From NCBI GenBank assembly GCA_905182995.1, contig CAJJDP010000006.1, positions 644,750 through 708,749 on the forward strand: DNA of 64,000 bases, written 5' to 3'. Below, in pieces: positions 36,124 to 50,805 of the stretch (position 1 is its first letter; every line of letters starts with the position of its first letter). The notes beneath the pieces were generated by a model. It saw nothing but the letters and a program-made list of their open reading frames with translations, did no database searches and was not told the DNA's origin. This DNA comes from Paramecium octaurelia. Taxonomy: Eukaryota > Ciliophora > Oligohymenophorea > Peniculida > Parameciidae. The position numbers were made by a program, and so were the translations under genes.

Positions 36124-39100
36124 TCATAAAATCAAGGTATATGTAATGATGGACAATGTCAGATATATTGCATAGATCGATGAAATGTCTATCTGAATAG
36201 ACAGATTGGGTGTTTTGTAAACTCCAGCGGAGCAGAAGTTGGTTGCATAATCAAAATAGCATTCTCCAGTTCTGGAATCACAGTCATCAGAGTTGATGAC
36301 TTTATTGCAATGAATCATGCATGCATTATTGAGATTACTCCAAGAACATCGTGACAAAGAATTGCACGAGGCTGCATTTAACAGTTCACTACATTGTACA
36401 GAATGGCATTTATTGTTTTTCCATAGGCATATTCCTGTAGCTTCCATGCAAGTGCAAACATCAAGGATTTAATCGCAAGGGATGCATTTCTGATCGACCA
36501 ATAAACATGTGTATCCATTATATTCATTACCATTGCACAAATCAGAAATGCCATATAATTCACAGACTTAGGAGGTACACATGACATCCTCTAAATAGAG
36601 ATTATATTTCTGCAACAAACATGATGCTTGAGTACGAACAGTAGCACCATTGCACATATCTGATTCTAGGCTTTGACAACTATTGTTTTCAATGCACGAG
36701 CCATCAGAGAGTTGGAGACAATAATTACCTAATTTAGTGCAATCATCAAGCTAAAAGCAAGTCAAAGCTTGACAGACATTTAATTGATTATATTTACAAC
36801 TGTTGTTGGAACAATCAGAATTGGGACAGTAATCCTAAAAGTTATTTTAGCTGAAACATCGCCTATTGGTACCTAAACAAGGGAATCCATCGAAGAATAT
36901 GTCTTCACAATAGGAGTTATCGACATTGATGATATCTTCACATTTGCTTGCTGATTAACAATAAATTCGATTGCTGAGGTAACATTGTTTGCCTTCCATT
37001 GATCCTACACATTGTTTGGGTGATAGATCTTCACAATATTTACGTCTGCATACTTGAAGGAGTGTATCATAGAAACATGAGGAATTTGCTGAACAATCAG
37101 TACTTGTGAGATTGTGACAAATTTATGGAGACACAATGTACTAACATTAGCATTAAGTGTAATCATAATTGAAAGCACAAGAGGGATTGAGAAGACAGGC
37201 ATTCTTGGACAATCCTGGCGAGGAACATTTCAAAGCTTAAATAACAGCCTTGCAGGATTGATTTAAGGAATCGTAGACACAGGATTAATTTAAAGATGCA
37301 CAAGCCAATTGATTAACAAGTTTGGCTTGACTACAGGAATATGTGTTTGGGATTATTTAGCACTGATTTGACTTAAAAATACAAGGTTATCTAATGATTG
37401 AGGTGCAGAGTTCTTGACTGATTCCTGGAGTGTCACAATATATTGAATTGATGTTGTAGGTAGACACACACTGTGATGTAGATTGGTCATAGATACAAGG
37501 ACCTAATGCTAATGCACAGGCTGAAGGGGAACTTTTATAAACAGAATCACATTAAAATCTAGTCACTTATTTGCATCCATTATTCCAATATGCTGGAATA
37601 GATAAGGAGATGCAGGCTATTAGGGACACTCCATCTAAATTTGATGGCAATTGATTTTGATTTACACTTACACATGTAAATGTCAGCTCATTATATTGAC
37701 AAGCATGATTTTTGAGTAATTGACATGTCTTTTGATTGACATTCAAATAGGAGGAGCAATTATTAGATAGATTAGTTGTTTTTTCACATTTATTTTATGC
37801 AGTATTAAATGTACAAGGTTAAGCACTGATATTCATACAAGTAGACTTAGAAATAAATGGAGTTTCACAAACTTGGATATTGCGATCTACAACTTCATTT
37901 GGCATGAATACAAAACTTGTTTCTATACATTGTCTTTATCTCCATTGTTGTTTGAATTTGATACATGCTTTTAAATTGAGTTCAGAATATGTTATATTGA
38001 TTTCATTATCACTTAAGGATTCACAAAATCCAGTCCATTTACATGCATATTTAGTAGATTACAGACAGGTTTCTCTGGTGGTATAAAAGTCACACTGTTC
38101 AGTCTCAACATCTTAATTAATTTCAGTACTTGCTAAGGTTTGGGAGGGAATATTAGTAAAATAGTAATCAGATATTTTGGGTGAGCAAGAATCGTCTTTG
38201 AATTCACAGAACTTCGGAGCGTATTGATCACAAACCTTCTTATTATATTTGATAGAATCATCGCAAGTAATTGTATTCAGATATGTGGCAAAGGAAGAGC
38301 ACCCAGTAAGATCATGCCATTTACAATATAGACTACTTGTCATGCAGCCAATCTTATTGTATATTTAAATGCAAGCAAATAACTTAATGCTTGTACATAT
38401 ATCCAACATATATGGAATTTCATCAAGAGGAGTTGTCAATGATTACTATGCATGTAAGCATTCCGTTTTGATAATGCATTGTGAATTTTACCATTGACAT
38501 GTTGACGTCGGACAAGTAGCCAAAGTCTTATATAATGGACACACCTACCAGTAGTCGAACTCTCCAATAAGAGAACATTCATTATTAGTAAACTAACAAA
38601 CTTGATTTTACACTTTCCTGCAAGCCACTTTGTTGAATCCCTTCTTGCAGACCAAAGGGAGAATTTTCAACTCTTGACATGTATTAACATAGTAGCATTC
38701 CTTATTGGGTACATTCACACATTAAAGATAAGAAGTTGCATCTGAACATTCAACCAATGTAATATTTGAACATGTGTGAGTGCTGTCGTTCCATTGACAC
38801 ATTTCATCGTTCATAGCTTGACATGTTTTCTTGTTCACTTAAGCTGTGCAATTCTGATTATCTAATTATGCATTTTGACATTGATTATCCTACCAAATGC
38901 AATATCCAGTTGTCTATTCTATGCATGCTTTCCTATTCAAACCTAATCCTGAACAGATCTCCACTGTGTAATTGAATTCAACACAGCCTTATTGTCCTAC
39001 TTTTGCCATACAAGCCTTTGTGCTTTCTCCCTTGCTGCACAAACTAAGAGAGTTATAAGGAGCTGATGCTTTAACATAAGGTGTAGGTGGAAAGTCATCG

Positions 39101-42100
39101 CTTGTTATTGGTGTTGTGGGAGAAATTGATGCACAACTGGAGCTCTCAGTAGAAGCCAGACAAAAGTTTGTATCATCCCATTTGCATATTAAGTCATTCT
39201 TTTCAACTTTCATACAGGCATATTTATTTAATTTTGTGCAATCATTTACATTAGTAAAGTCATTAATTTATTAACATCTTTGATTTATCCAAGCACACAT
39301 CAATGTCAAATAACTACTAGTACTTTTAATGCAAGCATTGAAATTCAAATTTTCACATCCAATCATTTCTGTTGCAATTAATAATTTACACTCGTATTCA
39401 TACATGTCATATCTATAAACATCCCCTACTAATTGAGTACATCCAAATTGATTCAATTTTGAATTGAATGTTAAAGCAGCTGTTGTGCAACCTGAACTAT
39501 CGGTGCTTGGACTTGCCACAATACATGGTGTTTATGCTCTTAATGCACATCCAATATTTGTATTGAAATCAGAACACAAATTCACTTCAGTTACCAATTT
39601 ACAAAACATTTATTCCTCGGAATAGAAACATTTAGAACCATCATTCGAACTGACTTTTTAGCAACCAAAGTAATTTATTTTTTTCTTTTAAATATCACTG
39701 CATATTTAGGTAGTGATTGTTTGGCATGTTGTTCCATCCCAAAAGCATTAAAGGCTTTGATCTATATCCTAGACGCAGAGAGTCTCTGATAACTTTGTGC
39801 AATCTATGGTTTAGGTTTTGTCAAAGCAGTAATAACCGAATTTGAAATCACAATTTTCGAATTTCTAACACAGTATTTTACTATATTATTGTAAATGAGG
39901 ACAAGATGAAGGTGGAGTCGATGGGGCAGAACAAAGGTTGCTCGAATATTAACATTGCACTTTCCATTGATTCAAACAATCAAATTGATTTTTATAAGTT
40001 GAACAATTAACAGCATAGGTGACTATATTATTTTAAACATCCATCAGCATTGTTAGGTCAATACATTTAAAAGTTGACGGATCGTATTTACAATTTGGAT
40101 ATTGTCTACAGAACTTCTTATTAGTGTAGCTATACTTGTCACATTTCGTTAGTAAATTTTGAGTGTAACACTAACTGTTTGAATACACACAATTGTAATA
40201 CAAATTGGAAACACAATCCTGGAGAGTTGTTTCGAATTCACACTTATTTGTCGATATATTCTAACAACGACTATTCCTGAATTAGCATATCATATCAGAA
40301 TGCAAACACACATATTAACTAACCCCTGGAGAATCACATTTAGTAATTGGAGTCTCTGTATCCAATAGTAAAATACACGCCTTCTATCTACCATAGCATT
40401 TTTATAAGGAACTGCAAAAAGTCCATGATTAGGTGTCATATTTGAATTAATCGCATGATTAATTGGTTTGCTGTAGATCACATACTTGGGTAACGTATTC
40501 ATCCGATGTGATACTTCCCATATCAAAACTCAATGAGTATCCAGCCAGCAAGGAACAAGAAGATCTTGAATTAAGACAGCCCTATTTATTGAGAGTGGAG
40601 CAAGTAGACGAATATTCAGGGGCCTGAACACAAACGTTATTGATATAAGCACATTTGCCATAAGTGGTAGTCACACAAATTGAGGGACTGATTCCAAGCT
40701 AATCACAAGAATAATAGTTTTTTGGGTTGTCATCATCCACTAAACATTTAGTGTATAATTCACCTGGGGAAGTTGAAGGCTTACACCTTTCAATCACGCC
40801 ATAACGTATGAGCACTGAACAAGATTGGGGATTGTAGGATTTGTGTTTATAATATGGTTTTTCCACAAAATCAAAATCTGAGCAGCTTATATTAAAGATA
40901 TTGACTTCAGCACATCTTTAATCACTATAGCCAGCCCATGTTTACTTAACCCATTAGCATATTCGTCCTCTAACGAATCTACATAGAGATTTATTGGCCT
41001 ACTCACACTGAATAGTGTCTAATTTATCATCCCAATATTTGTGATTCAAATTTACTTCATTGCATTTGTAATCCTAGAAAAGACAAAACTTTCCAGTTGT
41101 AAAAGCACTGCACCTTTGTCTATTGAGATTCAAACTAGTCCCACAATCATTAACAATATCTGTTATTTGAGATTTACATTCCTTCGTAACATCATTGTAT
41201 TCACAATAAAACTGGTCATCCAAATAAGCAGACGTCTCTGCTTCAATCCCAATACAAGCCCATTTATTCAAAACAAAAGTCGATGTACTCAAACAATTAA
41301 CACTTTTATTAATTGAAATACATTGATCAGATTGCCAAATACATTCCTGGCCTGGAGTTGTTATTGCCTGACAAGCTTGCTGAGTTAAATAATACCCTGT
41401 GCATGTGAGTTATTAATTTGTAAAGCTTTGACATTTATTATTAAAAAAGTAGCACTTATCTTTGCTATATTGGCAGGCAAAACGATTATACGTATCTGAA
41501 CAATTAGTTGGCTATACATCAACTAAAAAGCAATTTCCATTTGAATATTAACACAGCTGAGTTTCCAAAGAAGTACAAACTAACTTACTGACATTTCTAT
41601 ATGATGTACACAATTCTCTAAATTAAGTAACCTAATTGCATTGTCCTCCAATCCATTAACATGGATAATCGTTTAATGCTAAACATTTGGCCTTTGCCAA
41701 ACCTGGAGTATTGCAATTTTAATTTGTTTACTAAGCTTTACAACTCTCACTTGCTTAATCATATAAACAATCCGAAAACAAACTGCAGGCATCAGCTGAA
41801 ACACTCACCATTTCCTCACAGCTTTATTTGACTTGATACTATGAACATCGTTAATATAATATATCCCAATGACAATTAGTTGTAGTTAAACACATTTGCT
41901 TAGTAAATTCGCTCGGATCTTCAGTAGCACAACTGCCACTTGTTGTATAAATTGGACATTTAAAATTCTAATATCGATGCTTTCCCTTGTAATTCATGCA
42001 AAGATTCCGATTTACAATATATTTAGAAGGGTAGGCTGTAAACACCTTCAGAGCAGGAACACTCAAAACATTTAAGCATTTTTCATCCTCGTCAATCCAT

Positions 42101-43620
42101 ATACACTCCTAACCCATGGTCCGAATACTTCCACATAAAAACTTAGAAAGGGCATCATTGCATTCTATTATGTTTAATTAATAATCGTAAATTAGTTTGC
42201 ACTAGTTTAAATCCACATCCCATTAGCAAGGCTAAGCCATATATATACAATAATAACGATTCACTCCTGGCTGATTGCATCCAAACTTAGGAATACAACC
42301 ATAAAAATCAGGTTGTCCATCTATCCACTAACAAAGATTAGTATCACAATTGTCCTGCTCTTTACTTACACAGCTTGAACTACAAATGGAGGGGATCTAG
42401 GATATATCCAAATAGCTTCCTTAATTTGCATCAGTCACTGAAGCACAATCCCTGTAAGTCTTATATTGTTGTGTTTGAGATAAGCAACCCTAAGCTTCTT
42501 GTAGTTTCAGTTCTGAAAATGTACATGTTACTTCTTGTTCGTTATTTCCATCCAACATAATGGGATAGCACTCTGCTTCTACGTATTGACATTAGTTCAA
42601 ATTTAGTTGATCACAATATATCTTATTGGCTAATAAGAAATTTTTGTCTTTCAGATCTAATTCGGTGTTTAAATACAAGCATTTATAATTAGTAAAAATC
42701 CCTCCTTGATATCTACAATAAATATGATTAATTCCAATCGTCTCTATCCTTGTTGAAAAGATCTACAAATAATCGCTATCGTCTGCAATCTACAACGCAA
42801 TGCATCCCTCCCTCGTTCTATCACTTATTTTTACTAAAGAAGTTTAAGGAATTTATTATTACAATTGTTTAGAGCATACGATTAGGCATCATTAAAATGA
42901 TACCACTAAAAATAGGTGGCTTAATTGCCATCGTTACATTTATTATACAGTTTATTGTTGGCCAATACTCCACTATCATATTCCTTGTCTGAGCTCTGTC
43001 TCTCCAAACCTAAATCCTATCTGTAAATATCTTAGGCTTCGGATGCAAAATCTGGCGTGTAAGAAATAAGTGGCCAAATCAAAGAACTGTGAATTATTAA
43101 GTAATCTAAATAAGTGACTATTTTTACTTTTTATCCTTCCACACACAGAAGCACTATAAAGAACATTCTCAAAATCTTCCTAATATGTTTACTCTTTTAT
43201 TTCATTACAAGTGTAAGTCTTTGAATCCCAATAACAAAGTTAATTGATATTCTAAATGCTCAGACAAGAGTGTTTAGTAATTGTATCAGTGCATGCCAAT
43301 TAAGTTAAATCATACACCTGATAACACGCCTTCGTAAAAATACCTGTGGGATTTATAAAAACAATTACATTTTGCTATTTAGCCAGATGGATAAGCTAAT
43401 TATTTTATACATGCCATTTTATTCAGTAAGTTAGAACAGCCAAGTTCTAAATTTTTTGTGTATTGACAATACCCAGAATCCCACACACCTATTAATTCCT
43501 TTATTTTTATATACACTGACTATCTGCGCTCTAAATGCAATCCAACTAAGTTCTAAATTCAAGACATTTATCTATAGAATAAACTGAAGAAATGGATAAC
43601 CATAGAAGAATAAATATCAT
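36124..43620 (-). CDS. Giant cysteine-rich surface-antigen-like protein (about 2.4-2.5 thousand aa)
   Basis: The protein starts with a signal peptide (MIFILLWLSISSVYS). It then consists of many short units with regularly spaced cysteines and a conserved Trp-acidic pair (for example DSQCVWDSGYCQYTKNLELG, QLCYWDSKTYTC, CLWKNNKCHSVQCSEL). It ends in a hydrophobic tail (IYAIYLTLSIITYTLIL) suited to a GPI-attachment signal. This is the design of Paramecium surface (immobilization) antigens and their relatives, whose PSA-type repeats form disulfide-bonded coat proteins. Introns seen near the 5' end are 43489-43514, 43344-43368 and 43105-43126 (26, 25, 22 nt). Others probably exist, and I did not trace every exon, so the exact length is open. 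In Paramecium such genes can be expressed in a mutually exclusive way; nothing here shows whether this one is. Confidence 0.85.
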
Positions 43621-44236
43621 GGAGCAAAATAGATAATAATTAAATATTAATCATAAGTATTCATGAATCTTTAATTATCCATATATAAATAAGTCCAAAT
43701 AAACCACTATTACAATAAAATCATAATCAAATATTGATCATATAATTGCGATAATAAACAAACAAAATCCATCATTTAGCTTATCTCTTCTAATATATAA
43801 AGTATTTTTTACCTAATGAAAAATTAATAAAATACTATGATTTTACAAGCATATCGCTCCTTCTACATTTTCACATAAAACTTAAAATGCAGATTATTAG
43901 CTGCATCTAAACTTTCATGAATTATACACATTATAGAATATAAGGTTGAATCCTTATTATATAGAGATCTGGAATAAAATTTCATTTTTATATGGTTTAA
44001 GGATAAGGAAGGCTCAGAAATTAATGGAATGTAGTTTTTGCCAACTGAATTACTTTATTTTGTTTCCGTTTTATTAGTCTTATTAGTCCATCATCTTCAG
44101 CGTTAATTTATCTATTAATATTTATTATTATTTTAAATAAACAATCTCAAATTCGAAATTAGTCAAATATAAAAGACTTTATTTATTTGTATTACAAAAA
44201 TGAAGAATCAAATATCATATAAAAATGGATAGTATT
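43621..44236. other. Intergenic, 616 bp, promoter of the surface-antigen-like gene
   Basis: AT-rich, no convincing ORF. It lies upstream of the surface-antigen-like gene and downstream of the next coiled-coil gene, both minus strand, so it should contain the antigen promoter. No RNA gene or clear repeat was seen. Confidence 0.65.
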
Positions 44237-47200
44237 TCATTATAAATGCTTTCTTATTGTGTTATCAATCGATTTAGGCTTTTATTCAAACAAGTGTTTT
44301 TTTTATGACATACTTTATGACTAATTAAATTATTTCCTCTCTGGAGTTGGAGTTGAGTTATAATTTTAATTATTCTAAATTTCATCAATTACTGACTTTA
44401 GTCTCTAGATTTCCTTTTAATAATTAATGTTATCTCTTTCCATATCCTCCATTCTCTTACTATTCTTTGTCTTAATAAATCCTGCCTTTGGTTGCTCATA
44501 GAGTCCTTGATCAGGCTAAAAATAAATATATATAGTATAAATACCTATCTCCTTAACAAAATGACTTCTTATTCATATTACTAACATACTGTTTTTAATC
44601 TTTCGGTTGCCTGGTGATTTTCTTCTATTTATGAAATCATTTATTAATGATGATCTCTAAGTGAAACATTTTCTTTCTAAAGTTATATAACTATTTCATG
44701 TAAATCAGCATTTTCTCCTCTAACTCTTTCCAATTCTCCATTTAATTATGAATTTGTCTATTTGAATATTTCATACTCTTATAAATCAGCTGCTGTATCA
44801 GTTTTGTGTTACTCCAACTTTTCTTCCAGCTTCAACATCATCTGATTCATTTTGTCTTTTTCCAAATCATTAGCTTCTTTTTACTTGGCTTCCTACAATT
44901 TTAATTTCTAAATTTCTTTTTATAGCTCATCCTGTATATACTATTACTTCTAAAGATTGGCTTATAGATCTTTGATGGTGAATTCGAATTCTTATTGTTA
45001 TTGTTCGTGTTATTACTTATTCGATTATTGATCATTTAATAGATTCTTATTTTGTTGAGAAACCTTCTCTAATTATTCACTTAATTGCTTAATGAGATCA
45101 TTCTATTATTCCATCCTTCTTTGTTATAGGGCAGCCTCTTATTTTCGAGATTATAATTCTACAAAGGCTGACCTACTTGATTTATCCAAATCTTCATATT
45201 CTTAATCTCTCTGAATAATTTATTACTACAATTAAGATTACAAATGATCAAGTTTCTTTCCTGAATTCATTTTCTCTTATTCAAGTTATTCAACATATTT
45301 TTAAGTATCTGCTGACAATCTCTCATTCTCCTTTCTCAATATCTAAAGTTATCTTTAAAAATTGTTAAATTCATTTTAACATTTTTCAGCTACTCCCTCC
45401 TTCTCTGATAATTCAGCTTACAATTTCTTAACCTGTTCAATATTTTATTAATTTAATTATTTCAAATGCTCTATCTTCTTTTTCTGTCGTTCAATTTCAC
45501 TCTCCTTTTATTAAAGAGTATCAGACAACTGATTACGATCAGTTTATAATTGCTCATTGGTATGCAAAATTGAATCATTCTCTAAGATTAATTAATCCAT
45601 TTGTCTTTGTTATTTATTTGATGATTCCAATTATGCCTTGTCCACTTAAATTCTAGAAATATCAAATCTAAGTGACTAACACTAATCCTATTGAGTTTAC
45701 AATTCCTATCTTAATTGATTTAACTCACTCTCCTATTATTGATAATGCACTGATAGTTCTTGATGATCCTGACTCAACTGTTGATTCTATAGTCCTAATT
45801 ACTTTATTTGCTTCTTCTGTTCATTAATCGTTTGCTTAGCTGTCTATAACTATTGAGTAACTTCCTTATATTGATGTCCCAAATCCTATTGAGTGTTATT
45901 CAACTCCTATTCCAACTCTGATTTTTCCAGATACACTTTCTCCAACTCTGATTGCTACTGCAGACTCTACTTCTTTAATTTGTCATACTCCAATTAAGCC
46001 TTTTATTAATAGCTATTCATTTTGCTATTAAATTAGGATACAGAATTCTCCTTAAATTCCCCATATTCCTTTTATAGAATTGCATAATTAGTCTCCAATT
46101 GCTCTCTTAATTCAACTTGCGCTGAATGTTCTGACTCTATTTGACTGATTTAGATTTTAGCCTAATTAAGACTCTTTTGAGTTTCTTCCAACTAGGCTTT
46201 CATCAAATCTTTCTATTTGCGTATTTTATCGATTTCAGAGTTGAAATTAGCTTCCTTTTGTTTTAATTGATTCAATTAAATCTCAAATTCCACCTTCGAT
46301 GTTTTTTCCAATAAAGCAGATTAATTCAACTCAATGAGTTCTTACTACTTCTATTCTAGTTGTTCTTCATACTCCTTGATTAAATCATCCTTCTCCTATT
46401 CAAATTTATGTGAGATATTTTAGTTTTCTTATTCAAGTCTTTCTATAATTTAATTAGATTCTTCTAATTACTTTTCTAAAATGTTTTATTTGCGCAAATG
46501 TTCTTATAATTTTTAATCTTGTAATTTATTCTAAGAATCAGTGCCACGCTATAACTTTTGAAGTTGCAACTATAAATCCTTATTACCTGATATCTGTTTC
46601 TGTAATTCTTAGTTTTAATTTTATAAATCTTATTTATATTTAGCGATCTATTCCTATTATTTCCTCTAATCCTATTACAAATTATCTACCATTAACTTAT
46701 GTTCCTGAAGTTATTAATTCAAAAGATTAATCTATGATCTCAATTCATCCTCTAAATGTCTTGCCTATAGTAATTCATCATTCAATTAATAAATTTGCAC
46801 TTAGAATTATTCCACAGTACTCGACTACTTCCTATGAGTATTACGTTATTATTCTGGGGTTGGAATTTGTTATTTATAAGAGGGTTATCTTGAATGATCT
46901 TATCGTTAACCTCCTCTTAATTCAATTACAGCTTCTTCTTGATTAGGAGAGATTGACTTTCTTTAAACATCACCTTATTTATATGATTATTATCTTTAGT
47001 TTTATCTAATTGAATTAGGTTAATCTTATTATGATTATTCAAATGTTGGAGATATGGATTTTCTTTGAGATTGTTCAGGTTATTTATATGATTATTGTCT
47101 CTAGCTATCTTTCCTAATAGCTCTTTGATCTTAGGCATTTCCCTCTACTTCATATGGTATGATATTTTGTCTTTGATAATCTTATTGTACATAGGATTAT

Positions 47201-48117
47201 CGCTTAGAATGCTAGACGGATTCCAAAGGCTAACCATAAGCATAATCATTTTTAATAGGTGAAATTTATTTCTGATCCTTATCCTAAAATGCTGAGGAAT
47301 GCTTTCTAAGGTGCTCCTAAGCAGGCTGATTCCTGGATTAATAATTAGTGTATTCAGGAACTTCATATTATATTTAATTTTATGATGGGGGCTTCTTTAT
47401 GCTCTTTTAACTACCTCTTATAATTTAACCTGACTATTGTGGTTGTTGACCAAATAGCTCTATTTATTGATTGGGATTAGAAATATATTACTGTTGATAA
47501 TCTATATTTTAGAAGGATTGATTTTAAGATGATTATGATTCTATGACTTCTTTTAGCTAATTTATTTGATTTTGCATTGATTGTTTCTCACTTGCATACT
47601 GTTATTCGAGCAGCTATTTCTCGTACATAATTTATTCAGCCTTTCTATCACTAGCTCTTGACATACTGCGACTCTGACTTTTTATTCTCATATCCGTTAA
47701 TGCTTCCTCCTTCAAATCTAGGACTTTCTTCAATCTAAGACTATGGATAATAAGAGTACTTTGTGATTTCCTTTTTAGCAGTAAGTAATTCCCCTTTATA
47801 TTTAGAAGCATGTTCTGTCTTCTCACGAACCAACTGCAACAATTTTTCATTTTCCTCAAGTAGCTTTTCAACCTTCCCCTTAGTTGGAGATTGGCTTTCT
47901 AGATTTTGCACTCTGGATTCCAATTGTTTCAATTTCTATTCACTTTGTTATTTTAAAGGTGAATCTGTGTGAAATACTTGTGAATGATGTATGTTAACGA
48001 CTAAGAAAATGGGTAGAATTTCGTACCTCTATCGACCATCACTGGTGTTGCCATTACTGGCAAAGGAACTGGAGGCAAAGATCTTGAGATTTATAATGGC
48101 GCAACTGTAACTCTCAT
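44237..48117 (-). CDS. Coiled-coil protein (1266 aa) with disordered Gln/Ser region
   Basis: The ATG is at 48117 (reverse strand) and the TGA at 44237-44239. Introns 48001-48026, 47735-47759 and 44516-44544 (26, 25, 29 nt) give an exact multiple of three. A short proline-rich start (SLPPVPLPVMATPVMVD) is followed by coiled coil (LLEENEKLLQLVREKTEHAS). Residues about 190-440 are low-complexity, rich in Gln, Ser, Pro and Arg with recurring basic-serine motifs (QRKSISP, HSRQPSYKQ) that look like kinase targets. Residues about 440-1180 form a long coiled coil, and the tail is short and polar (STPTPERKQFNQ). I do not recognise the family. The layout resembles basal-body or cytoskeletal scaffolds, by inference only. 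Confidence 0.85.
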
Positions 48118-48258
48118 TTAACAGAAATGTTATAATAATAATCACTCATACTCCAAACTTAAATCAAATATATGTTCCTAATTGATTACACTCTTTACTC
48201 CAAAATACAATGCAAAACCAAAGTAAGAATAAGCTAAGCCTCTAAATTATATAACAAT

Positions 48259-48642
48259 TCACTACTTCTTGAGCTTTGGAAATGTTATTAGTCTATCTTC
48301 GAAATAGTAATCCATAAATGGAGATTGTAATTTCAGAAGAAAATATCTCAAACCAATGGTACTAACGATTGCCAAGAGCACATTTGTATTTAAATCCATT
48401 AATCTGCATAGAATAATTCGATAATCAATGGGGTTTTGAATCTTATCTTTATTGAAAATGCTCCACATCATAAATTTTAAGGCTTTCCATTATCGATATT
48501 ACTATTACTCTCTCACAGTCATTAATTCAAATTCTTAAGGAATATGAGAACCAATCTTTTTATATTTTCCATCTGAATAGTGATATTTGTAAATTATGAA
48601 AGTCTCAGGATTTGTCACATAAAGAAATGGTTTTTAAATCAT
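48259..48642 (-). CDS. Small protein with one hydrophobic segment (127 aa), unknown
   Basis: An intronless frame runs from ATG (48642, reverse strand) to TGA 48259-48261. The N-terminal half is soluble-looking (KPFLYVTNPETFIIYKYHYS). The C-terminal half contains a hydrophobic stretch (NTNVLLAIVSTIGLRYFLL) that could be one membrane helix. The start lies only 17 bp after the stop of the upstream gene on the same strand. Joining the two genes by an intron fails because it creates a TGA, so I keep them apart. No family is recognised. Confidence 0.66.
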
Positions 48643-48659
48643 TCTAATTATTATTATAA

Positions 48660-49890
48660 TCAAATTCTAGTTTTTGGATAGGCACTTTAGATTCTTTTTT
48701 TGCCTGTAACATTCAAAGTTTGCTATTATTCTCTAAACGATTAATCCAGTGACATTTTCAATTGACTCAACTAATAAATTCATAGATCAAACATTCTTAC
48801 ATCCTCTTAATGTCTGACTTCTTCTATCACCTTCAAATGGTCATTCAATCTACTTGTTGATTGGATCTTACTAATCATAGCAGTCTATGGTCGTTTAGCC
48901 TGTACATGCTGCTATTACTCATTAAATAATATTTCTCCTGGGTTTATGAAAGGTCTGAATTCAATATTTTGAGTAGCAGCTGCACTGTGGATTCTTTTTA
49001 ATCCTTTTGGTAGAAACCCAGGAGGAACTCTGCTGCCTTTCAAACCCACAGCTGGGGTTAGGTACTACGGATACCCCACATTTATTTGAACTTCTTCATT
49101 TTAGTTCTCGTTGTTATCTACTAATTTTTCAAACAGTTAATTTCTGAAATCAGCATATTACTAAAGCAAATGTTCTGAGATTCCTTTCTCAGAATAATTT
49201 TTAGTTGAAGAAACAGGTCTCATGGTTGAAAATGCAGAAGTCGGTCTATGTTTACAAAGAGAGGTTGAGACAGCCATGTTGTATGACCTCCCTTCTACTG
49301 ATAATAAATTCTCTGGCTCATCCATTACTACCTATCTTACAGACTATGATTTCTTGGGTTTTGGGTGGAATGTGTTCCCCTTCTTGGTCCTTAGTAATGC
49401 AGCTTCGTCTATATCTAGATTCTGAGACATGATAAATCGGACAGCTCCTTCATTTGCTAACATACAAATATCATTCTCATTCACACATTATTTGGCCTTA
49501 TCTGCAATCTAATAATACAATTCTATGATACAGCCAAACATATATCAAGCTCCTCTTTTTATTTTTTCACTTTCAAAAGAGCAGAATGCAACGCAGTTGT
49601 ATTAATTTTTTATTTCGGTTTGATACGAAACCTCTCTTCTTTTGGTTCTTTCTTTCCCGATACTAATTTTTGAAAGATCTCTTGTGAATTCATATTAAGA
49701 ATCGATTTTGTTTGTTTACTTTTTTTCTAGTAACCCTTTAAAAATATGATTATACTTTGTCAGGACGATCATATCGAAACCTCTTTTTGTATTGTCCTTC
49801 ATCCATCTTTTCGTCAATATAGTTGATCATTTCGTCTGGGAAATCATGTCGAACTACAATTGGGCATCTTGAAATTGCCAAAGTACTCAT
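48660..49890 (-). CDS. Unrecognised protein (385 aa)
   Basis: The ATG is at 49890 (reverse strand) and the TGA at 48660-48662. Introns are 49736-49755 (20 nt), 49509-49531 (23 nt) and 48771-48800 (30 nt, with in-frame TGA). The spliced length divides by three. If the 20-nt intron is not real, the frame ends at a TGA overlapping a second possible start at 49693; the spliced reading gives one coherent protein. The N-terminus (IVVRHDFPDEMINYIDEKMD) looks ordered. The middle is helical (EEAALL-type segments), then polar with RVPPGFLPKGLKRIHSA and a basic C-terminus. No domain is recognised. Confidence 0.72.
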
Positions 49891-50805
49891 TTATTTTTAA
49901 TTAAAATTATTTTACTTAACTTTATTTTATCAATTCATTTATCAAATCACTTCAAATTTACTATTGCCTATACCAACCACACGTAACCTTACATCATAAT
50001 ACCTAATTATCAACTTAGGGATACTATTATGAAATATATTATTTATTAAGTTTTAGTTAAATTTATGCACTTATTTATTTCCTCATCAATTTCAGAACTT
50101 GAAAAATCCTAATATATTATATTCTCATTATTTTGTTAAACAATTTTTTTTCCATTTATTAAATTTAATTGAAATCTTTGTGTTGTGAATTATTATCAGA
50201 TTGTAGTGCATTCATTAACTTATAACCAAAATATTTAAACAAGATTAAACTAGTTCATATTAATAATAAGCAATCATAATTTATATTATATAATTAGGAT
50301 TTCCAATTCTTACTTATTTCTGAAATTCAGGGCACTCAAATATCAAATGATTTTCCAATAATTTTTATAGAACCTTTTAAATAAATCTATTGTTGCTTTA
50401 GATTGGAAGTTTATTCTACTTTACCTAGCATATGCTAAGAATACTGGTAACATTTTATATTATAAAAGATAATTTTAGCAATTTAGAATGAGTTTGTTGT
50501 TTCATTACCATAAATTTAATGGGGAATTTAAAATTCTTCAATAATTGCTTCGATTTGAATCTTGAGTTTGGGTAATATCATTGAAATTGAAAGACTAATC
50601 ATTTAAAAGTTTATTAAGTGATAATATTATTATTTATTTTATATAAAGGGAAAGGTCCAATGATCGAAGAGTAAAATAACTCAAAGCTTCTAAGCTTGGG
50701 TTAAAATATAAATAAATTAATTGTTAATTGATAAAAAGGATAGATTGGCAGGTGCTTTTGTTATGCGATTTTATAAATATAAATAAAATATTATTATATA
50801 TTATA
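49891..50805. other. Intergenic, 915 bp, divergent promoter region
   Basis: Very AT-rich DNA between divergently transcribed genes. No TGA-free frame of convincing composition and no RNA gene was recognised. It should hold promoters for both flanking genes. Confidence 0.65.

Noticed and set aside
48640-48662. Single gene spanning 48259-49890
   Set aside because: Joining the two frames with the only available GT...AG segment produces an immediate TGA. A 17-bp gap between two tandem genes fits better.
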